Positions 40,119-49,505 of a stretch of DNA of 64,000 nt are shown here, piece after piece. Location: positions 94,325 to 158,324 of the forward strand of contig JBBHKE010001115.1 in the NCBI GenBank assembly GCA_037447655.1, written 5' to 3'. The stretch comes from Zygnema cylindricum (lineage: Eukaryota; Streptophyta; Zygnematophyceae; Zygnematales; Zygnemataceae). A program made the translations under genes and the position numbers. Each line of letters opens with the position of its first letter. Position 1 is the first letter of the stretch. The notes under the pieces are model-generated. The model had not been told where the DNA came from. It saw only the letters and a list, made by a program, of their open reading frames with translations, and did not search any database.

Positions 40119-40493
40119 CTTGTTTATGGGTAGGCTGGTGTAGGTTTTTTCCTTTTGTAGGTGGTTTAACTCTAGTTTTGTTTTGTGTTGGTTCTTTGCT
40201 CTTGTTAGTATTGTTCTAGCTTTCTTTCTTGTGACTCCTATAGTCTCCAAAAGTTAAATTTTTTTTTTTCAGTTTTACCCTTTTTGTACTCAGATGGTTT
40301 AACCATCGTCATTTTTGCAATAAAGATCATCAAATTGGCCGAAGTCGCGCCGTTTTGTGCGGTGATCTTGTTTGTTCATTATTTCGTGCGTGGTACATGG
40401 TACTGTACTTGTCGCACATTTTGTTTCGTGCAATGGTGGTTGAGAATCGATTGGAAATGATTGTTAGTAAGCTTTCGAGTCTGGTTGTGCTAC

Positions 40494-40498
40494 TGTAG
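40494..40498. repeat. 5-bp target-site duplication, left (TGTAG)
   Basis: TGTAG directly before the 5' LTR; the same five bases follow the 3' LTR at 47785-47789. Five-bp duplications are typical of Ty3/gypsy integrase. Confidence 0.95.
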
Positions 40499-40984
40499 TG
40501 TAACAGGGTTACAGAATTGGGTACTTAGTGGTTGGGGGCTAGGCTGCTATTGTTGCGATTTCAGAGCAGCGCAGTTGCGATTCCAGAGCAGCGCAGCTGC
40601 GATCCCAGACCAGCGCAGCATAGCAACTTAGTAGCGCAGCAGCGCAGCATAGCAACGCCGCAGAATGTCGATGTAACTGTATAGTTCTAGAAGGAAGTTT
40701 TGGATAGATCTCGGTTGGCCGCGAAGGCCACGTGTACAGCTTTATAGTACTAGGTTGACTAGCAGTTAGCTAGTTTAAATAGACGAGTAGACCGAGTGAA
40801 TGAGACACCGGAAGTAGACCTGAAATAGACTTACGCAGCTAGCGCAATCTTGTACTCTCTTTCAATTTATAAAGCCCAACCCTGTCTGCGAGTTCTGTGT
40901 GCTCCTGCTGTTGCTTCGGGGAGATCCTTGGTGTTTTCCACTGTGCATTGTGACGTATTGTGGGGTGTTGTTACCTCTTTTACA
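40499..40984 (+). repeat. 5' LTR (486 bp)
   Basis: Begins TGTAACAGGGTTACAG (with a short GTAAC/GTTAC palindrome) and ends TTTTACA. Contains GCAGCGCAG-type micro-repeats at about 40563-40665, a possible TATA-like TTTAAATAG near 40775, and an ATAAAG poly(A)-like word near 40869. Confidence 0.97.
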
Positions 40985-40985
40985 C

Positions 40986-40997
40986 TGGTATCGGAGC
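40986..40997 (+). other. primer binding site (initiator Met tRNA type)
   Basis: TGGTATCGGAGC starts one base after the 5' LTR. It differs at one base from TGGTATCAGAGC, the usual complement of the plant initiator tRNA-Met 3' end. Confidence 0.9.
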
Positions 40998-41018
40998 TAT
41001 TACCCGTGACTCGACAGC

Positions 41019-43046
41019 ATGGATGAACACGGTGTATCCACGGCATAATTGTTGGCGCAAGTTCTCAGGGAGTTGGAAAGTGTGAGATTACAGAATACGC
41101 AGCTGAGTAACACCGTCATGGCCTTGGATACGCGTCTAGGGGAGCGACCTCATGGAGGCATCGAGAGAGACTCTCGGAGACCGAAATTACGGCTTCCCGA
41201 CGAGTTTGACCCTGCAAGACAGAAGAACCTTGACTCATGGCTATTCTCCGTGGCGAACTATCTCGAGAATTTTCCTAGCCTATCGGATCGTGAGAAGATT
41301 CACTACGCGGGTGGTCTTTTTAAAGGGGCAGCGGGGGCTTGGTGGAGAACATTGGTAGAGGACGATGAGTCACCGACCGTCTGGTCGCTCTTCGTTCAAC
41401 TCCTCCGCGACACTTGGCAGCCTGTCAACACGGTGAAGGCGGCGAGAGATAAGATCGCAGTATTGAAGCAACGAACTTCAGTGATGGAGTTTACGCAGAG
41501 GTTCTTGGAGTGCAAGGTTCAAATACCTACGATGACGGAGGATGAAGCCGTGGATCGTTTCGTGAAGGGGCTTAAGTCGTCTATTCGTAGGGATGTGGAG
41601 CAATGGCTTGCTCGGGAAAGCACAACCTCCCCTCTCTCAGCAATCATCCAATTTGCGGAGCGGACCGATTCGGTCGACTTTAACCTCCGGAGGCCTTATC
41701 ACTACGGGTCGAGCAGTAGCGGAGGAAACCGACGAGACGAAGGTCCAACCCCCATGGAGCTCGGCGCAATTAATGAGGATAAGGAAGCGGTCAACGTCCT
41801 GCGGAAAAAGAAGAAAACCACCAAGACCAAGACCAATGACTTGTCCCCCGAGGAAATCCAACGGAGGAGGCAAAATGGCCTATGCTTCCAGTGCGGTTCT
41901 CCGGATCACATGGCTCGGGAGTGTCCAAAACGGAAAGACCCCAAAAAGGGAAAACTTACCGTTATGAGGTTAGCCGGAGAAGGAGGTGACCCTTTGATAT
42001 TTCGGGGTCAAATAGGAGTGAGTGCAGCTGACTTCATGGTGGACTCCGGAGCGTCGGGGAACTTCATTAACGAGGCGACGGTGAAAAGGTTGAAACTTCC
42101 TCTTGTGGTACTACATAATCCTCAGTCGGTGCAATTGGCCGACGGCAGTTCCCTATCAATCACCCATCGTACCCCGAGGTTGCGCGTCGGCATTGGGAAA
42201 TTCCGATGGTACGACACGCTTCATGTATTACCTCTTGGGGATCATGAGGTAATATTGGGGAAGCCGTGGCTGCAAAAATGGAATCCGATGATTGACTGGA
42301 GAAGTGGCGCCATGAGAGTGAAGAAAGGTGAAGAAGAGTTTGAGGTAACAGCGGGAGCGGCTGGTAAGGGAACGGAAGAGGGACGCCTGCTTTCGGCCTT
42401 ACAGCTTAAGAGGGCACTTAAGAAAGGGGAAATGATTTATATGGCGGTCGTCCAGCCAATGGAGGAGGCGAAGGAGGAGATCCCGGAAGAATGGAAAAAG
42501 AAGGACCCCGACTTCGACTCCAAAGAAAGTGACGACATTGGAAAGACTTCCGAAGAGGCCCCGGAAGTCGTGTCAAAACTTCTCGAGGAGTACGCAGATG
42601 TATTTCCCCCGAAGCTCCCCGAAGGATTACCTCCGAAGCGCGAAGTGGATCATAAAATAGAGCTTGTTCCTGGAGCGGTACCTCCGGCTAATCGGATGTA
42701 CAAGATGAGCTACACCGAGTTGGACGAATTGAAAAAGCAACTCGCGGAGTTGGTCGAAGCCGGAGCAATCGAACCAAGCAAGTCACCGTATGGAGCCCCT
42801 GTTCTCTTTGTGAACAAGAAAGATGGAGGGTTCCGTATGTGTATAGATTACCGAGCGCTGAACAAGTTAACGGTGAAGAATGCGTACCCCCTACCGAGGA
42901 TAGACGAATTGTTGGATCGACTTCGAGGTGCCAAATATTTTTCGAAAATAACTTGCGGAGCGGCTACCACCAGATCAGAATTGCCGAGGAGGATGTGGAA
43001 AAGACGGCGTTCAGAACTCGATACGGTCATTTCCAGTTTCGGGTAA
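41019..43046 (+). pseudogene. gag, protease and start of RT of the chromovirus
   Basis: ATG at 41019 is followed after nine codons by an in-frame TAA (41046-41048), and the same frame then stays open to 43044. It holds a gag domain (WWRTLVEDDESPTVWSLF region), a CCHC knuckle CFQCGSPDHMARECP at about 41883-41927, an aspartic protease with DSGAS at about 42042, and the start of RT ([15 protein letters not shown]). A one-base deletion near 42948-42952 throws the RT into another frame, so the last 30 or so residues of this frame are out of phase. Confidence 0.93.
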
Positions 43047-44116
43047 TGCCGTTCGGGTTGACTAACGCACCGGCGACCTTTATGCATTTAATGAATTCCA
43101 TCTTTCGACAATATCTGGACGCATTCGTGATCGTCTTCTTAGATGACATATTGGTGTATAGCCGAACGCAGGAGGAGCATGTGAAGCACTTACTGACGGT
43201 CCTCCAAGTTCTTCGGTAACATAAGTTATACGCAAAAAGAAGTAAATGTGACTTCTTTAAGGAGAAAATTGACTTTCTAGGCCATGTGGTGAGCCGGGAC
43301 GGGATCGCAGTGGATCCCAACAAGACTAGAGTAGTAAAGGAGTGGCCGAAGCCAACGAATATTACGGAGCTACGAAGCTTTCTCGGACTATGCTCCTATT
43401 ATCGACGTTTTGTCGAAGGTTTCGCAAAAATCGCTGCACCGCTCACGGAATTGCTCAAGAATGATGCGCCCTATGATTGGAAAGCGGCGCAAGAAACAGC
43501 CTTTAACACGCTAAAGGAGCGGTTGGTTACCGCCCCTGTGTTAGCTGTTCCCGATCCGGATTTACCTTGGACAGTAATTACTGGCGCTAGCGATATGGCT
43601 ATTGGAGCGATCCTTATGCAGGATCAAGGAAAACGCCTTCAACCCATCGCCTACGACAGTCGCAAACTAAAAGCAGCAGAGTTGAACTGGGCTACCCATG
43701 AGAAGGAAACAATAGCTATTATCAATGCGCTGGGGGTTTGGAAGTGTTACGTTCAGGGAAAACGGATCACGGTTATCACAGATCACCACGCCTTACAATA
43801 TCTCCAAACCCAGCCGAAGTTGTCCAAGAAACAAGTGCGCTGGATGACGTTCCTGCAAACCTTCGGTCCGGAACTTGTTATTGAATATAAGCCGGGCAAA
43901 ACGAACCCGGCGGATGCGGTGTCAAGAAGACCTGACGTCGCTGCGCCGGCAGCGGAGCAACAACCGCAAGCACCGCAGCAGAAGAACGGAGACTCTGTGA
44001 AAGAGAAAAGCACAGCGTTGACCGAAGTGCAAAATCAGAAAACTCAGCGCAGTCACCAGTACGGTGCAAGTGGACGAACAGTGGTTAAGTCGGATAAAGG
44101 CCGCCTACAGCGATGA
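42951..44116 (+). pseudogene. RT core and RNase H of the chromovirus
   Basis: After the frame change, RT continues with [15 protein letters not shown] and the catalytic FLDDILVYS (about 43135-43161). An in-frame TAA lies at 43217-43219 in the LQVLR/HKLYAK segment. RNase H follows (about 43565-43910). Its first catalytic Asp, normally in TDAS, is Gly here (TGAS, codon 43583-43585). The frame ends at 44116 after another frame change around 44030-44060. Confidence 0.9.
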
Positions 44117-46056
44117 TGGTTCACTAAAAGAACTTGTCAAACGGAAAGTACTCGTTCGAACTGCCAATGATATGTGGCGGTACAGACCGAGTAAGACAAC
44201 ACGACTATATGTGCCGACAAATACGGCACTTCGTCACGCAATTCTTCAAATGAGTCATGACGAGCCGCTCAGTGGACATTTTGGACGAGATAAAACAACC
44301 GCACGTGTCGCTGAAGCGTATTACTGGCCAAACATGACTCGAGACATTGCAGAATATGTCCGGACGTGTGACTCGTGTAATAGAAACAATTCTGTTTCAG
44401 GGCAACAAGGTCTGCTACAACCCCTCCCAATACCATCTGTTCCTTGGGAAGCGATCTCGATGGATTTTATCGTGGCCTTTCCCCGGACAAAGGAGGGCTA
44501 CGACTCAATCTTCGTCGTCGTGGATTACCTAACAAAAATGGCACATTTTCTACCCACGACCACTACGGCTACTGCACGAGATATTGCGGACTTATTCTTT
44601 CGGGAAATATTTCCGCCATCACGGTCTTCCAAAAAAAATCGTCAGCGACCGCGATCGAAAATTCGTGAGCCACTTTTGGCAAAATCTATTTGCGTTATGC
44701 GGAACGCAGCTTGCCATGTCCACAGCCTACCACCCTCAAATTGATGGTCAAACTGAACGGGTGAATCGGACTTTGGAGGAAGCATTGCGGGCTTATGTCT
44801 CGGTGCACCAAACGGATTGGGTGGACCATTTAACGGCAATCGAGGTAGCATACAACAGTGCAATACACTCGTCAACGAATGCTACGCCATTCTCCCTCAA
44901 TGGACGACAACCCAATCTTCCCCAAAACTTATTGGTAGCGGATTGCCAAATACCGGCTGCTCTGGACTTTGCCAAAACTTTGCGAGGGAACCTGGAAAAG
45001 GCGACCAGGGCGCTCCAAATGGCAAAGGATCGTCAAAAATCGCAGGCCGACGCTCATCGGAAAGACATCGTCTTCTGTGTGGGGGACAAGGTTCGCCTGA
45101 ATATGGTGAACCTCTCCTTGCCTGGTGCCCTCTCTAAAAAGTTGGCACCAAAGTTCACGCGCCCATTCACAACTCTTTCCCGTGTGGGCGACGTAGCGTA
45201 CAAGTTGGATATCCCGACGGACTGGCATATCCACAATGTTTTCCATGTATCCCTTCTAAAACCATTCCGCGATCCTGATTTAATATTCCCTAATCGACAA
45301 CGGCATACTCCTTTACCTCCCGTTAGAGGAACCTCGGACGAGTATGAGGTGGAGGAGATCCTTCAGTCACGTCACTCTCGGACTTCCAACTCCACCCAAT
45401 ACTTGGTGCGTTGGAAGGGTTACGGTGCCGAGGACGACTCTTGGGTGGACGAGAAAGATCTGCATTCTCCGGAGTTGCTGCGCCGGTTTCAGCGGAGTGA
45501 GGACACTCAGCCTTACCGGAGGGGCAATCGCAGCGGCCGCAACAAGGGAGCGAATCGCAGTGGCGCAACCATCGCAATCATATTGGGGACGCGGCAAAGG
45601 ACCGCAGCGGCGATGTTACCACACCGCAGCGCCGTAGCAGCGCAGCCACCGCAGCGCAACATGGTCACGATGACGTCAGAGGATCGCAGCACCACCGCTG
45701 CGCTGACAGAAAAGCGCAACGGCGCAATTGTGTTTCACTATGTAGGGGACGACGAAACCTCGGTTTCGCCGCAGCAGCGCAGTTTTACAAATGTTGGACG
45801 CTGCGATACCCTCGCACGCTGCGACGCTGCGCACAACCCAAAAGTGAAACCCTCAACCCCCGGGTATACAACCATCATTCGTCCTCTCAGTCTCGGCAGC
45901 TTGGAAACGACTTCTCTCCGCACAAGTAGTTTACCTCCGCTTCTGGAGCTACCGGAATTGTCCGGTTCAGCAGTGTCTATGGCCTCGTCGTCCTCTCCAC
46001 CACCGAAAAGGAGGAGACTGGTACGGGTGGGACAAGGAGACCCGAAACCGTCCTGA
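44064..46056 (+). pseudogene. integrase, chromodomain and C-terminal extension of the chromovirus
   Basis: The integrase HHCC zinc domain (SHDEPLSGHFG...CDSC) and the first catalytic Asp (SMDFI) lie in one frame. A one-base insertion near 44611-44614 moves the second Asp (VSDRDRKF) and the Glu (DGQTERVNRTLEE) into the next frame. That frame runs on through the integrase C-terminus and a chromodomain (EYEVEEIL to WVDEKDL, about 45340-45490), which targets insertion to chromatin in chromoviruses. About 185 further codons follow, rich in GCAGCG-coded Arg/Ser/Ala, before the TGA at 46054. Confidence 0.93.
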
Positions 46057-46081
46057 AAGATTGCTAAGGGCGGCGGAGGCC

Positions 46082-47254
46082 ATGGTGGAAGCAAGCAGGC
46101 TAAGAGAAGTAGAGGTAGAGCCGGAACCGGAGGAAAGCGCCATTAGCGAGGCAGGACCGGCAGAGACCAGTAGAGGGGAGGGGTCAGAGAACTCACAGGA
46201 CCCTGAATACACCCCAACCCGGGAGGGTGATCAGGAACTTCAAGCGGATCATGAGCTGTCGCAGGCGGAGGAGCCGGAACGCGAACCAACGCCTCCGCCA
46301 ATTGAGGAGCGCGCCTCAGATCTGGAGGTGACGCGGGACCCAAACAAGGAGAGCACTCCAGACGAACAGTCGTCTGAAAGCGCGGAGAGGAAGGCGGAGG
46401 AACAATACCCAAGCGGTGATGATGTGTTTCTCTTGCGCGAAAACCGAAGAGATTCAGAGGAGGAGAGTGAACAGGGAGAGGAAATTCCTGACTACCTCTT
46501 TCCACTACCGCTCGACTCCCAGCATCCGGACCTCGCCTTCACCTTCGCCAAAAGGTTTTATTGGAACCCTTTGGAGTGGCCCGAGGAATGGCGCATAGGG
46601 AAGCCTGGAGATCCTATCCGTATCCCTGCCTATGTTCCGTCACACCCAGCGTGGAATTTCATGCGGACCAAGGACCTGGGAAATAATCATAAAGGTTATG
46701 TTCAGCTGAATCCTCACACCTTGCCGTTTGTGGAAGTGGTAGAGGAAAACTAGAGGTACAGGATTGATGTTCCCGGGTTACTCCGCCATTATCACTCGTG
46801 GGATGTCCGCCTCCACGACATCATCTCTCGAGCGGAAGTCACCCCTGAGGTGCGAGTACTCAAGCTGGCTCGAAGGAATGCTCTGCAGCGAGCCCGAGCT
46901 GCAAGGAAACATGTGTCCTTCAAATTACGGAAGGTACCCCGGTGGGAACCGACAGACGACGAACCAGAGGAGGTTCCCCCAGTGGCTGAACCCGAAGATC
47001 CCTGGATTCTGACACCCGAGGAGTCTGCATCGGCAAACGTTCCGCAGCAATCTAAAGTACTCGAGGTTGAGGAAGGGGAAAATCAGGTTCGGGAACGCAT
47101 CACTCGGAGGCGGTTGGCAGCTGCAGATCATCACATCGCATTACTGGAGACTCGATGTGAACAACTCCAAAATCAACTCGACGCCCTTCGCCAGGAGTTT
47201 GAAGAGTATCGTGAAGAAACATATGACATACTCCGGCAACTAGAGTTTCCCTAA
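46082..47254 (+). pseudogene. extra 3' ORF (ORF3) of the chromovirus, 390 codons with one internal TAG
   Basis: ATG at 46082, 25 bases after the pol stop; the frame runs to TAA at 47252-47254 with a single TAG at 46751-46753. The N-terminal half is very acidic (Glu/Pro/Ser/Asp). A globular-looking middle follows (RFYWNPLEWPEEWRIGKPGD), then a basic patch (RRNALQRARAARKHVSFKLRK), another acidic stretch, and a C-terminal coiled-coil-like segment (HHIALLETRCEQLQNQLDAL). No signal peptide or membrane segment is visible, so it does not look like an env gene. I do not recognise it. It could be an accessory ORF or captured host sequence. Confidence 0.7.
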
Positions 47255-47276
47255 GTTCAGCGAGACGCTGAATCCT

Positions 47277-47289
47277 TAGTGGGAGGCAC
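47277..47289 (+). other. polypurine tract
   Basis: TAGTGGGAGGCAC lies directly before the 3' LTR and would prime plus-strand synthesis. It is shorter and less pure than usual. Confidence 0.65.
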
Positions 47290-47784
47290 TGTAACAGGGT
47301 TACAGAATTGGGTACTTAGTGGTTGGGGGCTAGGCTGCTATTGTTGCGATTTCAGAGCAGCGCAGTTGCGATTCCAGAGCAGCGCAGCTGCGATCCCAAA
47401 CCAGCGCAGCATAGCAGCATAGCAACTTAGTAGCGCAGCAGCGCAGCATAGCAACGCCGCAGAATGTAGATGTAACTGTATAGTTCTAGAAGGAAGTTTT
47501 GGATAGATCTCGGTTGGCCGCGAAGGCCACGTGTACAGCTTTATAGTACTAGGTTGACTAGCAGTTAGCTAGTTTAAATAGACGAGTAGACCGAGTGAAT
47601 GAGACACCGGAAGTAGACCTGAAATAGACTTACGCAGCTAGCGCAATCTTGTACTCTCTTTTCAATTAATAAAGCCCAACCCTGTCTGCGAGTTCTGTGT
47701 GCTCCTGCTGTTGCTACGGGGAGATCCTTGGTGTTTTCCGCTGTGCATTGTGACGTATTGTGGGGTGTTGTTACCTCTTTTACA
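47290..47784 (+). repeat. 3' LTR (495 bp)
   Basis: Nearly identical to the 5' LTR; it has one extra copy of a short GCATAGCA word and about five substitutions. It ends TTTTACA and is followed by the TGTAG duplication at 47785-47789. Confidence 0.97.
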
Positions 47785-47834
47785 TGTAGTTTATTACGCT
47801 AGAAGTTCATAAATGAAGAAAAACTTTACTACAG

Positions 47835-49505
47835 AAAGTGCGATGGAAAAACCATCAAAGTACAAATGGGGTAAAAAAAAAGAAAAAAACACCTTTAAAG
47901 ACTAAAAGAGCCAACAATTACTAAAACAAAATAAAACAAAACAAACAAATGAGGAAAATTAAAAGCACTCGACCAACTAGCAAAACTAAACAAAATACCA
48001 AAGATGAGTAGACCAAAAAGAAAAAACCCACTATACATGATGCCCCACAACCCTAACAAGCTAAGTTCCACACCCTAAAAGATCCTAGATGTGGACTGGA
48101 TATTGAGGAGGAAGGTTTGGGAGGCCCCGCCTATCATCCGCCACCGTGCTTCGACAAAAAACGGCCGCAGCTTGAGCTCGTTGAAAGGCAGCTGATACAC
48201 GCTGACCGTAAAAAGCAACGAGAAGACTTGGGGGAGGACTCCTTGGACCCTTGGATTCAAAAGCTTTCTTAGCAGAGTTGCAAAGAAAATCATCAAAAGA
48301 CTTGTCCAAAGAACCAAAAATTTCTGTTGCAAATGGAACAAATTGGTCCGCTGGGTCTCGGTTAACGTAATCCCTTTCCTTATAAGCCGTTGTGTCTCCA
48401 GCCGCCACGCCTGTCTGAACTGCTGCGCGAGAAGAAACGTGGGTCACATTCGGATCAGTAAGGATTACATTACCGAAGGTCCGCCTAGACCCTTGGAAGA
48501 AAACCAAGTCTACCTGAGGACGTCGGAGACCACTAGATTGGGAACGAGGAGGTAAGATATGGGAAACTTCTTGCTTCACAGTGTAGTCTGCTTCGACGCC
48601 AATCGCAACAATCGCATCCCGAACCAAATCATGCGCGACTGTACGTTCACCCCCCTGCGAGCAAGGAAGTAAATGGAAACATTTAATAGATCATGGAATT
48701 CCGCGGTTGCCAACTACTCAGATATGCGTTGTTGCAAATGGAAGTCATTGTCAGCAATAAGAAACGGGAAAGGTGGAACTTGGTTACGAGCATCAGGCGT
48801 TAGAACTGCACGAGCGGAGAGAAGAGTTTGATGAAAGGGAAAAAGATTGTCCTCTACTCTAGGGACGACTTGGGTGAGAATGGGAACGTTATTTGCTATA
48901 AAACGGGAATTGATGGCAAGCGCCACCAAAGCCCAACTACCCAAATAAGTCGCTGGAGCAACTCGAGCCACCGGAATCAAACCTAAACCCCCGTTGGAAA
49001 TTGGAAGGCTAGCTTGAAGACGTGCAAATGAGCCCTCTGGCCGATCAAACATCCCATGCCCAACGAGGTGATGGAGAACACTAAAAAGTCGATCGCCGAA
49101 CTCTTTTAAAGAGGACAAAAATAGAGTCGTTGGTGGTAATGTCCGTGCGAGATAAAGAGGTCGTTGAGCAAAACAACGAGGGAGAATTTGAAATGCCACT
49201 TAGGAGTCGGAGAGCTTAGGAAGGTCATCAGAGTGCGAGAGGTCCTCCAACAAAGCATTAGTGACAACTTGGTTCATAAAAGATGCGGCACCGATAGCAG
49301 AGCCTAAAGCTTTAACACCATCCGTCGAAGTTGCAATTCGAAAACCCACAAGGACAGGGAAGTCCGATGGTAAGCCTTGCGGGCACCAAGCTACACATTT
49401 AGACGGTTTAACTAGCAAACCAATCCTACAAAGTTGCTTTGCAAAATGGGAAAAGGCAGGTAAAACCTGGTCACGAGGGCCCACAATATGAGTATCATAA
49501 ATGTG
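47835..49505 (-). mobile_element. non-LTR retrotransposon, copy 2, 5'-truncated and inverted
   Basis: Read on the minus strand, it begins inside RT with DTHIVGPRDQV (the Asp pair itself is missing) and continues with LCRIGLLVKPSKCVAWCPQG, a region ending about 49200. A second frame follows (49199-48714), and then the endonuclease-like domain (48627-48085: VKQEVSHILPPRSQSSG, PQVDLVFFQGSRRTF) to the C-terminus DDRRGLPNLPP. The T-rich 3' UTR ends in the hairpin at 47856-47842. It is tail-to-tail with copy 1, with the chromovirus between them. Sequence similarity to copy 1 is high at protein level but with many differences, so this is an older or separate lineage. Confidence 0.8.

Larger units (their letters stand above)
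35989..40325 (+). mobile_element. non-LTR retrotransposon, copy 1 (zinc finger, RT, restriction-like endonuclease), decayed
   Basis: Order: tandem 5' monomers (35989-36690), a Pro/Ser/His-rich N-terminal region (about 36865-37290), a zinc-finger relic (37308-37385), an RT domain (about 38200-38960), a Cys/His block and endonuclease-like domain (about 39470-40118), then a T-rich 3' UTR with the hairpin at 40293-40307 followed by AATAAAG. Several stops and frameshifts show it is dead. The single-ORF layout with N-terminal zinc finger and C-terminal endonuclease is that of R2/NeSL-like non-LTR elements, not of the L1 and RTE lineages usual in seed plants. No flanking duplication was identified. 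Confidence 0.8.
40499..47784 (+). mobile_element. complete Ty3/gypsy chromovirus-type LTR retrotransposon, coding region defective
   Basis: Two LTRs (TG...CA), a 5-bp target duplication, a primer binding site, gag, protease, RT, RNase H, integrase and chromodomain in Ty3/gypsy order, then an extra ORF, a purine-rich tract and the 3' LTR. Total 7,286 bp. It sits between the 3' ends of two oppositely oriented non-LTR copies. The LTRs differ at only about five aligned bases plus two small indels by eye, so insertion is recent, yet the reading frames hold several breaks. Confidence 0.97.

Noticed and set aside
45738-46505. Minus-strand ORFs of 118-120 codons opposite the pol end and ORF3
   Set aside because: Considered as an antisense ORF like those of Tat elements, but they lack motifs and follow the codon bias of the sense frames.
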